From contig CAILVY010000087.1 in NCBI GenBank assembly GCA_903837785.1, forward strand, positions 1 through 43,820: DNA of 43,820 nt. The letters run 5' to 3'. Position numbers and translations under genes: made by a program. Below are positions 34,207 through 41,975 of this stretch, in pieces; positions within the stretch are counted from its first letter, which is position 1, and each line of letters begins with the position of its first letter. The notes below the pieces were generated by a model that saw nothing but the letters and a program-made list of their open reading frames with translations, searched no databases and was not told where the DNA came from. This DNA is from Candidatus Hydrogenedentota bacterium (GTDB taxonomy: Bacteria > Hydrogenedentota > Hydrogenedentia > Hydrogenedentales > CAILVY01).

Positions 34207-35258
34207 CCACCGCGAACTATGCTGCCGCACTGGAGGAACTCCGGAAGTTGCTGGCTTCCTGCAAGGCGAAGTCCGGCCTATTCCATGAGATGAACGAAGC
34301 GCGTGATCAGGTCTTTGCGGTCTACCAGCCCATCTTTTCACCCGAGCACATCCCCAAGCTCACCAAGGAGGAATTCAAGTCGTTCCTCGTCCTAGACAAC
34401 AATAAGCACTGGTCCGGTCTCCACCGTCAAGGCAGTCGCATCTGCGCCAACATGAAGGCACTGCGCAAGGCCCTGACGGGTTTACTGGATGAATCCCAGG
34501 ACCTTGCGAAGCGACTCAATCTTGCTGTGGACGCGGTCAAGGGCATGGGAAAGAATATTGTCACCGCGATCTTATTCATGGCCTATCCGGACAAGTACGG
34601 CGTCTGGAATAACAAGTCCGAGGCGGTGATGCAAGAGCTCGGACTCTGGCCGGAATTCGATCGGGGCACCTCTTTCGGCCAGAAGTACGCCGTCCTCAAC
34701 ACCCTCCTCAACCGCCTGAAGAACGATCTCGGGACCGACCTCTGGACCCTGGACAGCCTCTGGCACTACTTCCTGCTTGCGCGAGAGGAAGGACCAGGGC
34801 AGGAGGAGACCGGCGAGGAGAAGGACGGTGCTCAACGTTTTGGGCTGGAGCGACATCTCCACGAGTTCCTCCGGGACAACTGGGACAAGACACAACTGGG
34901 CAAGGAATGGGCCTTGTACTCCGAGCAGGGTGACCCGGAAGCCGGGTACGAGTACCCGTGCCCGGTCGGACGCATCGATCTCCTTGCTCGCAGCCGGAAC
35001 GCGAAAAAGCCCCGCTGGCTGGTCATCGAATTGAAGCGAAGCCAGTCCTCCGATGATACGGTTGGCCAAGTCCTGCGCTACATGGGCTACGTCCAGGAGC
35101 ACTTGGCCAAGGGCGAACTGGTCGGTGGGCTTGTAATCGCCCACGAAGCCGACGACAAGCTCCGTTACGCACTCAAGGCCACTGCCAATGTGAAGCTGAT
35201 GCTCTATGAAGTCGAGTTTCGCTTGAGACAAGATGAGAAGGATCAGAAGCCAAGATAG
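34203..35258 (+). CDS. PD-(D/E)XK nuclease of the DUF91/NucS type
   Basis: The protein has 351 residues. The N-terminal 200 residues are helical and include a stretch (GMGKNIVTAILFMAYPDKYG, VWNNKSEAVMQELGLWPEFD) that looks like a helix-hairpin-type DNA-binding domain. An acidic linker (EEGPGQEETGEEKDG) leads to the nuclease domain at about 220-330, with PVGRIDLLAR and WLVIELKRSQSSDD; the D-E-x-K core is intact. NucS-like enzymes cut mismatched or branched DNA, but DUF91 domains also occur in defence nucleases. It is in a decaying restriction locus and overlaps the DUF4145 fragment by 4 bp, so I favour a defence role. Confidence 0.72.
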   Translation: MTTANYAAALEELRKLLASCKAKSGLFHEMNEARDQVFAVYQPIFSPEHIPKLTKEEFKSFLVLDNNKHWSGLHRQGSRICANMKALRKALTGLLDESQDLAKRLNLAVDAVKGMGKNIVTAILFMAYPDKYGVWNNKSEAVMQELGLWPEFDRGTSFGQKYAVLNTLLNRLKNDLGTDLWTLDSLWHYFLLAREEGPGQEETGEEKDGAQRFGLERHLHEFLRDNWDKTQLGKEWALYSEQGDPEAGYEYPCPVGRIDLLARSRNAKKPRWLVIELKRSQSSDDTVGQVLRYMGYVQEHLAKGELVGGLVIAHEADDKLRYALKATANVKLMLYEVEFRLRQDEKDQKPR

Positions 35259-35277
35259 GGCTGCCGGAGAACTATGA

Positions 35278-35601
35278 GTCTCCGAGATCATCGAGTACAT
35301 CAACGACAACTACGGAACCGATTTCAGCAACGAGGACAAGGTCCGCTACTTCACCGAGGATATGGAACGGCGCTTGACCGACCTGGAGGGTCTGCGGCAC
35401 GCCCTTGACCCGAACACAAACCTCTCTGAGGAGATCCGTCTGTTAGCCTTCAAGGACTACTTCGACGAGGTCTTGGAGGACATGATCGACGCCAACACGG
35501 ACATCTACAACAAGATCGTGGCCGACATCGGCTTCGGCGAACTCTTCCGGCGGGTCATGTTCCTCAAGATCGGGGAGTTCCTGGGCAAGAAGAGTGCGTA
35601 G
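35278..35601 (+). pseudogene. C-terminal scrap of a second HsdR
   Basis: The frame from 35278 encodes SEIIEYINDNYGTDFSNEDK, later RLLAFKDYFDEVLEDMIDAN and FGELFRRVMFLKIGEFLGKK. This is the C-terminal helical domain typical of type I R subunits (IIEY.N...GT.F). It is unlike the end of the intact hsdR in this window, so it comes from a different type I system. A stop directly precedes it and no nuclease or translocase part remains. Its last 38 bp overlap the convergent nuclease gene. Confidence 0.7.
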
Positions 35602-36703
35602 GCGGTGTGGTTGTGTCTGCTAGCTGGTCGTGGATGCCGAAGATGCGCTTGAGACTCTTCACGGTGTAATCCCACCGCGGCGCCCTGGGGCGGCACACGG
35701 TATTCTGATTCCCGAAGAAGCCGATCTCAGAAACGGCTTCGGTGAGCGGCCTCGTGTATTCCCACTCTACCGGGACGAAGTACTCGCACTTCTCCTCGTC
35801 ATCGAGAAAGCGGTCATAGTGGCCGGGCTGGACAACCTCAAGGACGGGACGCATCGTGCCGTCAACCGCGACCTGGAATTCGCTGGAACGCACTGGCGTG
35901 CCCGTTACCCGGCCTACGCCGACATAGCCGAAGCGGGGAACGTTCACCCAGACGCGATCTCCAGGCGAGAGCAGAGCGAGAGTTCGACTATACCAAGGGC
36001 CGCCACCAGCGGAGATGAAGTTGTATTGCCGCGCTTCCGCCCAATCTCGGTCTTCATCTTGCCCCAAAGAAACGTAGTACTCGCCGTTCCATTTGCCTTT
36101 GACACCCGTCTGCCTGTCGGCGGCCTTGCTCTCTGTCTCGACCGGGTCGAGCAGCCAGGCACGACTGAGGTACTGGCGGTCACCGTCCTCGAAGACCTGG
36201 AAGAAGATCACGTTGATGGCCAGGCCCGCATCGTTGAGATAGGTGACGATGCGCTCGCTGCTGAGGTCGAGCGAAGCGGCGACAATGACGATCTGGTGCG
36301 AGCCGTTGAGTTGTTCTTCGTCCAGGTCAAGATTAAACCGGCCCTTGAACGCATCACCAAGGGTTACGCCGCCTGAGAACTGGCTGTAGATCTCGGCAAT
36401 CTCATCTGCGGACAGGTTCTGTGCCCACGACGCATAGTCGAGCGCCTGGGCTACAACATCGCGTGGCGTCTGGCTACGCTTCAGTTCGATGACGATGAGT
36501 TGGCCGTCTTGGTTCAGCGCAAGGAGGTCGATGATTCCGCCGTGCGCCGTGCGAACCTGTCGCCCAATGAGCAGCCAGCGGTCCGACAGAATTGAGGGGT
36601 CCTGAACAATCATCTGCTCCAGGAGGGCTTCTTTACCCAACGAGACCTCGTGCAATGGCACAGGCGTAGCTCCCACTTTCCACACAGCATGTCGGATAGG
36701 CAT
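35564..36703 (-). CDS. DUF91/NucS-like PD-(D/E)XK nuclease with C-terminal extension
   Basis: The protein has 379 residues, with AGAGGGG 8 bp before the ATG. The N-terminal 170 residues form the nuclease: DRWLLIGRQVRTAHGGIIDL, then LIVIELKRSQTPRDVVAQAL, with D-(x)n-E-x-K intact. The middle is unassigned. Residues about 225-320 (RVWVNVPRFGYVGVGRVTG, PVEWEYTRPL) look like a small beta-barrel, which might recognise modified bases or DNA ends. It shares the ELKRSQ motif with the neighbouring nuclease but is otherwise distinct. It is convergent with the HsdR scrap. The last 40 residues cross that overlap and may be a recent extension. Confidence 0.75.
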   Translation of the reverse strand: MPIRHAVWKVGATPVPLHEVSLGKEALLEQMIVQDPSILSDRWLLIGRQVRTAHGGIIDLLALNQDGQLIVIELKRSQTPRDVVAQALDYASWAQNLSADEIAEIYSQFSGGVTLGDAFKGRFNLDLDEEQLNGSHQIVIVAASLDLSSERIVTYLNDAGLAINVIFFQVFEDGDRQYLSRAWLLDPVETESKAADRQTGVKGKWNGEYYVSLGQDEDRDWAEARQYNFISAGGGPWYSRTLALLSPGDRVWVNVPRFGYVGVGRVTGTPVRSSEFQVAVDGTMRPVLEVVQPGHYDRFLDDEEKCEYFVPVEWEYTRPLTEAVSEIGFFGNQNTVCRPRAPRWDYTVKSLKRIFGIHDQLADTTTPPTHSSCPGTPRS

Positions 36704-36785
36704 GGCATGACCCCTCTGGTTCTCGCACTAGTGGGCTCGCTGGCATGCCTCCCAGGCAACCTGCGCAACCATTTTTTCGTCACCA

Positions 36786-37310
36786 CTAACCCCTGGTCTT
36801 GCCTATGCTCACCGGGATTAGGAATGTGGTGAGCAAAACAAGGCAAATTCGTAAGACGACAAGTGTAAGAAAAGCGTAGAAGGAGAATTTGAGGAGGCCC
36901 AGCGCCATAGCTTCAAGGTTTTCAGCGACCATGGCTGCCCCATACGAAATGATACAGACAAGTGGACCTATTGAGAAAGTCGGCAAAGAGACAAGGAGAA
37001 AGACTCTGAGTATGAACCTCAACCATTCTCTCAACCACCCAGTGGGTGCGATCCAATATTCAAATCGCAGAAGAGTAAATCTTGCCACTTCTGCCGTTCG
37101 ACGACCGCCGGGCATCAGGGGGAGGTCAGGATTAACGGAAGGTTTCTGCAGTGGCTGAGGGTTCCACACGGCGATGGAACGAAACACCCCGGAAAGCAAA
37201 CGGGGCCTTTGCACAACTGACACGTCTCCTGAGACCATTTCAACCGCTTTTGACTCACCTTCATCCGAAGGGCCAAGCGGACTGTTCTGGTTGGAAGCAT
37301 CCTCGGCCAC
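36786..37310 (-). CDS. Two-helix membrane protein of unknown function
   Basis: The protein has 174 residues with a GTG start just 1 bp after the upstream gene's stop, so translation is coupled. A polar N-terminus (1-75) precedes WIAPTGWLREWLRFILRVFL and two hydrophobic segments, at about 100-122 (VFLLVSLPTFSIGPLVCII) and 138-165 (FSFYAFLTLVVLRICLVLL). There is no signal peptide. I know no family. It probably forms a membrane pair with the lipoprotein-like protein encoded immediately before it. Confidence 0.6.
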   Translation of the reverse strand: MAEDASNQNSPLGPSDEGESKAVEMVSGDVSVVQRPRLLSGVFRSIAVWNPQPLQKPSVNPDLPLMPGGRRTAEVARFTLLRFEYWIAPTGWLREWLRFILRVFLLVSLPTFSIGPLVCIISYGAAMVAENLEAMALGLLKFSFYAFLTLVVLRICLVLLTTFLIPVSIGKTRG

Positions 37311-37311
37311 G

Positions 37312-37635
37312 TCAACCGTCCTTCCCCGGCGTCGGTCGTTTCAGCGCATCAAGGGCTGCCGAACCAGACCACATCCCAAGGAGCCAAGAGACGAGTGCAA
37401 CTAGGAAGACACAGACAACGGCAATGGAGACTATGACAACGGTCCAAGTACGCCAACTCATCTTGACTTGCTCAAGTTCTTCCTTGGCCGCTTTCGCTTC
37501 TCCCTGTGCTTTCTCAACCGCCGCCTGTGCTGCAGTCAACTTCTCCTGGCTGCAGCTGCCCAAGAAACCGCCAAACACCAAAGCGCTGATAAATATTAAT
37601 AGAACGGCAGTGAACCCTGAACGGGGCAAGAGCAT
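37312..37635 (-). CDS. Small lipoprotein-like coiled-coil membrane protein
   Basis: The protein has 107 residues from the ATG at 37635, chosen because GAGGAGGAAGAG precedes it and it opens a signal sequence ending LGSC, a fair lipobox. The mature part starts with a coiled coil (QEKLTAAQAAVEKAQGEAKA then AKEELEQVKM), followed by one membrane helix (WTVVIVSIAVVCVFLVALVS) and a short polar tail. A lipid anchor at one end and a transmembrane helix at the other is unusual for such a short protein. It is co-transcribed with the two-helix protein. Confidence 0.62.
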   Translation of the reverse strand: MLLPRSGFTAVLLIFISALVFGGFLGSCSQEKLTAAQAAVEKAQGEAKAAKEELEQVKMSWRTWTVVIVSIAVVCVFLVALVSWLLGMWSGSAALDALKRPTPGKDG

Positions 37636-37722
37636 AGTCTCTTCCTCCTCTATGTCAAAGTTAAAAAATGATAACAGAAAAGTTGAAACCGAAACCAATC
37701 TAGAATCTTTACTCCAGACCAC

Positions 37723-38148
37723 TGACTACTCTGCAATGTCCCCGTCATCGTTGAAGTTGTCGTCAAGACTGAAAGACCTTCGTCTTAGTCATCATGAACC
37801 CCGAGACTCTCATAACGCCTGGACCAAAATCCGGGGGCTTGACAGATTCCTTCACCATTCTTATGTCAGTCTTTTCTGAGGCAGTTGGCATCAAGCCACA
37901 ATTCGTCTACCAGTCTTTCCAAGGATTTGCGCACGCCGCCGCTCCCCCTTCTCCCCAACTGTGGTGCCGTCCGGATTTCGTTCGGTACGCGTGCACTTCC
38001 TGCGTTGCGAGATGTCTTCCACGCTTTTCGGAGTTTCGCGGCCGCTGTTTGTGCCACAAACGGCAGCGACGCACAAAGCGGAGGCTAGGATATCGCATAC
38101 GTTCCTGGTTCTTGCTATTCTCAGGCTGCGTTACGCAGGGGAAGTCAG
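37723..38148. other. Divergent promoter gap before the secreted glycosidase-like gene
   Basis: This 426-bp stretch separates the leftward membrane-protein pair from the rightward secreted protein and must drive both. I see no supportable gene; frames on both strands have unlikely compositions. The ribosome site AGGGGAAG for the right-hand gene is at about 38138-38145. No clear -35/-10 set can be named. Confidence 0.4.
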
Positions 38149-40191
38149 ATGATGTACAAATCGATACTCCATGTGGTGGGGTTCCTGGCCGTGATGCCGG
38201 CGCTTGCAGCATGGCCGCAAGGAGCGGAACTCCGCTTTGAGAAATTGAACGATGCGTTCAGGGTGAAGGTGACCACGGACGGCGGCGGCCTGTTGCAGTC
38301 GCCGGAGGAAGGACTGTGGTCGATTGCGCTGGGCTGGAAGGATGACTGGCCGACGGACTGGCGGCACATTCCCGCGACGGAGCGGACGGAGTCGGGGGAA
38401 TGGACCGTGCTCCGTGCTTCGCTGAGACTGCCGGAGGGGGAATGGCGCTGTTCGGACGCTTATCGTGCCGAGTCGGGCATGATTCGCTGCACGCGCCGAT
38501 TTGAATGGCATGCGGATCAGCCGCTGACCCGGTGCACGTTATCGGTGAGGTTTCAGACGCCGGGCACGGGGCCGGGCGTCGTGATGCCGGGGATTCTCTA
38601 TTATGGCAATCCCTCCGGGGCGGCCAGCGGTCACGTGCCGGTGTACACGGGCCAACCCGGCGAGGAAGCGCTGTTTGAGGAACATCGTTTCCCGATGCCG
38701 TTCACGTGTCTCGAGTGGCCGCAGGACGGCGGACGGCGGGGCGCGGCCATGCATACGCTTCCGTCGCCGGTGCCGGGCGGCCACCGCTACGATCAGTGGT
38801 GGTCGATGGGCCTGCGCGCGCTGGCCGACGCTTCGGAGTTTGTGTTGTACACGGGGCCCTGCGCCTCGAATGGCAAGCGAAGCGTGATCAAGGCGATTCA
38901 GCCGGGGTTTTTGCCGTACCCCGAGGCCTGGATGGAGGTGAAGCCGGGCGCGGTGATCGAGAAGAGCTTCTGGCTGGACGCCTATGCCGTGGCGCAAGAG
39001 GGCTCGGGCTTCTGCCGACCCGCCCACGCATCGCTGCGATTGAACGCGCCGCAGATAACGCCGGATCTTCCCGCCCTCTCCGACATCCTCCGGGCCAAGT
39101 GGCGCTTTGCCCAGACGCGCTGGTATGAGAAGGACGGCGCGGCGGGCTTCCGCAAGTTCCCGGACAAGAACATTTTTGTCATGGGCTGGTGCGGCCAGAC
39201 CGACGCCATGGGCTATGCACTGCCGGTGCTGGCGGAACGGATGAACGATCCGGAGGCGCTGAGGAAAGCGCAGAAGATGATGGATTTCCTGTGCACGGCC
39301 GAGTACTACGAGGGCGGCTTCCGCACCTGGTACGACTGTGACACGGGGCAGTGGAGCCATGACGAACCCCTCTCACAGGCGCAGGCGATGCTCAGTTTCG
39401 CGCATGCGATTGTGCGCGGCGAGCGTCATGGCCTGTCAACCGCCCGATGGAGGGAATTCCTCCGCAAGGCCTGTGAATTTCATGCGCAGCGCATCCTCGA
39501 CGCGCGATGGAAACCCCGCTCGACGGATCAGGCGTTTTTCATCGCGCCGCTGTGCGAGGGATTCAAACTGTTCGGAGGCGGGGCCCTGCGCGATGCCGCG
39601 GTCAAGGCCGCAGAGACCTATGCGGCCCGGTCCGTGTCGATGCGGGAGCCTTACTGGGGCGGCACGCTGGACGCGCAGTGCGAGGACAAGGAGGGCGCCT
39701 TCGCCGCCCTGCAGGGTTTTCTCGCATTGTATGACCTGACGCAGGAGCCGAAGTATCTTGAATGGGCGAAGCATGCAAGCGACGTGGTGCTGACGTACGT
39801 GGTCGTTTGGGATATCGACCTGCCCGCGGGGCGCCTGCGCAGTCTCGGCCTCAAGACCCGCGGCTGGACAGTGGTTTCTCCGCAGAACCAGCACATCGAC
39901 ATGTTTGGCGTGTTGATCGCGCCGTGGATGTATCGCGTGGGTGAACTAAGCGGAGACGCGGCGCTGAAGAATCTTGCACTGCTGATGTACCGAAGCTGCG
40001 GACAGTGCATCGACGCGTTCGGCAGCCAGGGGGAGCAATTGCTCCAAACCAATTACGCGCAACGCGGGGACGTCAACGACATCCGCGCCCTGCGCGGTGG
40101 TTATGCGGAGGAGTGGACCGTGTTCTGGATCACCGCGCACTTCCTCAACGCAGCCGCCCTCTTCGATGAAATGGGTGTCAAGACCTTCTGA
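38149..40191 (+). CDS. Secreted protein resembling six-hairpin glycosidases
   Basis: The protein has 680 residues. AGGGGAAG precedes the two possible ATGs (38149, 38152). A signal peptide (about 1-21, ending LAA) is followed by a beta-sandwich region to about 320. An all-helical domain (about 330-670) has repeated W/Y-rich helix pairs such as GWCGQTDAMGYALPVLAERM, YYEGGFRTWYDCDTGQWSHD and EPYWGGTLDAQCEDKEGAFA. This order is typical of alpha/alpha-toroid glycoside hydrolases and lyases. I cannot assign a family or catalytic residues, although Asp/Glu clusters in the helical loops are candidates. It likely acts on polysaccharides in the periplasm or outside. It converges on the regulator gene 55 bp away. 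Confidence 0.65.
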   Translation: MMYKSILHVVGFLAVMPALAAWPQGAELRFEKLNDAFRVKVTTDGGGLLQSPEEGLWSIALGWKDDWPTDWRHIPATERTESGEWTVLRASLRLPEGEWRCSDAYRAESGMIRCTRRFEWHADQPLTRCTLSVRFQTPGTGPGVVMPGILYYGNPSGAASGHVPVYTGQPGEEALFEEHRFPMPFTCLEWPQDGGRRGAAMHTLPSPVPGGHRYDQWWSMGLRALADASEFVLYTGPCASNGKRSVIKAIQPGFLPYPEAWMEVKPGAVIEKSFWLDAYAVAQEGSGFCRPAHASLRLNAPQITPDLPALSDILRAKWRFAQTRWYEKDGAAGFRKFPDKNIFVMGWCGQTDAMGYALPVLAERMNDPEALRKAQKMMDFLCTAEYYEGGFRTWYDCDTGQWSHDEPLSQAQAMLSFAHAIVRGERHGLSTARWREFLRKACEFHAQRILDARWKPRSTDQAFFIAPLCEGFKLFGGGALRDAAVKAAETYAARSVSMREPYWGGTLDAQCEDKEGAFAALQGFLALYDLTQEPKYLEWAKHASDVVLTYVVVWDIDLPAGRLRSLGLKTRGWTVVSPQNQHIDMFGVLIAPWMYRVGELSGDAALKNLALLMYRSCGQCIDAFGSQGEQLLQTNYAQRGDVNDIRALRGGYAEEWTVFWITAHFLNAAALFDEMGVKTF

Positions 40192-40246
40192 GCCTCGGTC
40201 CGGCATCCGCGGGCGGCGCGGCCGCGCGTGGCGTCCCGCCGCCGCT

Positions 40247-41785
40247 TCAGTGCCCGAGGCATTCGAGCAGGTCCGGATCGATTCGGTCTTTCACGGTGCG
40301 CCGGTCGAGTTCGAGCCTGCGCGCGGTCTCCTGGTAGCTGCCCGTTTCGGCGTAGACGAAGGTGCAGTACTGGCGCATCAGTTCCTCCATCGTGAGGCGG
40401 TGCGTGCGCACGTCCTCCAGGAACGCTTCCTGCGGCTGCGCCACGGCGGTCTTGAACGGCTGATAATCCTTGCGAATCAGGATGTTCCGCACACACTGTT
40501 CGAGTTCGCGCACATTTCCCGGCCACGGGTATTCGCGGCCGAGGTGCTTCCCGATCCAGCCCGCCACCTCGTCCGCGAGGGATTCCGCCTCTTCCGGCCC
40601 CGCGACACGGCGCGTGATGAAGAGCAGCAGATTGCGCAACTGCTCCGGCGAGTCCGCAATCTGGTCCTTCAAAGGCGGCGTCACGATAATGTCCGAACAC
40701 AGCCGGTAGTACAGGTCCTGGCGGAAACGCCGTTCCTCCATGGCCTTGGCCAGGTTCCGGTTCGTCGCGGCCACCACTTTGCCCTCGAAACGCCGGTCCG
40801 CGGGATCGCCTATCCGCTGGAAGCCGCGCGTTTGGAGCACCCGCAGCAGCTTCACCTGGATCGCCGGATCGAGGTCGCCGAGTTCATCCAGAAACACCGC
40901 GCCGTCCGACGGACACAGTTCGAAGAAGCCGGTCCGGTCCGCCACGGCCCCGGTAAACGCCCCCTTCCGGTGGCCGAACAACTCCGATTCGATCAGCGTG
41001 GGCGAAAGCGCCGACAGGTTGATGGGATAGAAACAGCGCGCGAAGTCCGTCGCGAATCGCCTGGACTTCGAATCGAACGGAATGTAGCGCGAGAGCCCGA
41101 TGGCGCGTGCGACCAATTCCTTGCCCGTGCCGGAAGGGCCGGTGATGAGCGTGGTGATGTCGCCCATCCGGCGGTACAGCGCACGCCGGTACCGCCGCAT
41201 GTCGCACGTGAAGATGGACTGCCACACCGCCGCACGCAGCTGCGCCGAGGCCATCGACCCGCCGATGATGTTGTCGTAGATGTTGTGCCAGGCCCGGCGC
41301 AACTGAAAGAAGCAGGCGAAGATGTGTCCCGTTTCGCCCAGGGCGAACGGCACGCCCGGCACGCCCAGATAGTGGGCCACATCCTCCTGAAACCGATCAT
41401 AGACGCGCGCGAGGGCGCTGTCCGAGGCCTTCCCCTGCTCCGCATCGACCACATAGTCATGAAACGGCTGAACGTACGCATTGAAGAGATAATAGAGCGC
41501 CGTGTCCTCGTACAAGCCCCTCTCCGCCTCGCCCGGGGTCTGCCCGGAGAGCAGGCGCTCCCGCGCCGTATCGGCCAGCACCTTGGCGCGTTGCGTCAGC
41601 AATTCGATGTTGGGCCGCACCTCGTCCACTTCGACGTGCTTGTGCCACGGCCCGTCCGTGCCGACGAACGCGTTCCCCAGAACCACCCGCTCGAACGCGA
41701 TGCGTTCGGGCAGGAACGGATTACAGTAACCGAGCGCGACCAGTGCCTCGGCACAGGTCTTTTCCGTATCCTTGAAAAGGGCCAT
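40247..41785 (-). CDS. Sigma-54 enhancer-binding transcription activator
   Basis: The protein has 512 residues from the ATG at 41785, chosen for AGGAG 8 bp upstream over a longer frame. The N-terminal 200 residues are a helical sensor region I cannot name (ALYYLFNAYVQPFHDYVV, FALGETGHIFACFFQLRRAW). The AAA+ domain has Walker A GPSGTGKE (216-223), the sigma-54 contact loop GAFTGA (275-280) and Walker B AVFLDELGDLD. The end (ETGSYQETARRLELDRRTVK) is a Fis-type HTH. With GAFTGA intact it should open sigma-54 promoters by ATP hydrolysis. It is divergent from a gene with a perfect sigma-54 promoter, its likely target. Lacking a receiver domain, it probably senses a ligand or partner. Confidence 0.9.
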   Translation of the reverse strand: MALFKDTEKTCAEALVALGYCNPFLPERIAFERVVLGNAFVGTDGPWHKHVEVDEVRPNIELLTQRAKVLADTARERLLSGQTPGEAERGLYEDTALYYLFNAYVQPFHDYVVDAEQGKASDSALARVYDRFQEDVAHYLGVPGVPFALGETGHIFACFFQLRRAWHNIYDNIIGGSMASAQLRAAVWQSIFTCDMRRYRRALYRRMGDITTLITGPSGTGKELVARAIGLSRYIPFDSKSRRFATDFARCFYPINLSALSPTLIESELFGHRKGAFTGAVADRTGFFELCPSDGAVFLDELGDLDPAIQVKLLRVLQTRGFQRIGDPADRRFEGKVVAATNRNLAKAMEERRFRQDLYYRLCSDIIVTPPLKDQIADSPEQLRNLLLFITRRVAGPEEAESLADEVAGWIGKHLGREYPWPGNVRELEQCVRNILIRKDYQPFKTAVAQPQEAFLEDVRTHRLTMEELMRQYCTFVYAETGSYQETARRLELDRRTVKDRIDPDLLECLGH

Positions 41786-41921
41786 GGCCTGAACTCCTGT
41801 TCCTGTTGTGTATAGCCAGTGTACATTGGATGTATATGTTCCCACAAGATCCTTGAGCGGCGACCGGTGCATGCTCTTTTTAAACTCTTATGAATAAATA
41901 ACTTAGTCTTTCTGCGCGCCT

Positions 41922-41937
41922 TGGCACGACGATTGCA
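41922..41937 (+). promoter_or_regulatory. Sigma-54 promoter of the radical SAM-methyltransferase gene
   Basis: TGGCACGacgaTTGCA matches the consensus TGGCACG-N4-TTGCW at every position. The GG and GC pairs are 10 bp apart as required for -24/-12. Transcription should start near 41948, about 28 bp before the ATG at 41976. The 130 bp upstream, toward the divergent regulator gene, would hold activator sites; TGTACA at about 41820 and TGTATATGT at about 41830 are candidates. This is the only clear sigma-54 promoter I noticed. Confidence 0.88.
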
Positions 41938-41975
41938 TTGTCTGCTTGAAATCACAATCACGGGAGATTGGGAAC

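Noticed and set aside
37794..38240. 148-codon frame before the glycosidase-like gene
   Set aside because: It overlaps the signal peptide of a well-supported gene, lacks a ribosome site and has an erratic composition.
40097..41815. 572-codon open frame antisense to the sigma-54 activator
   Set aside because: Every AAA+ motif is on the minus strand; this frame has only an Arg/Ala-rich shadow composition.
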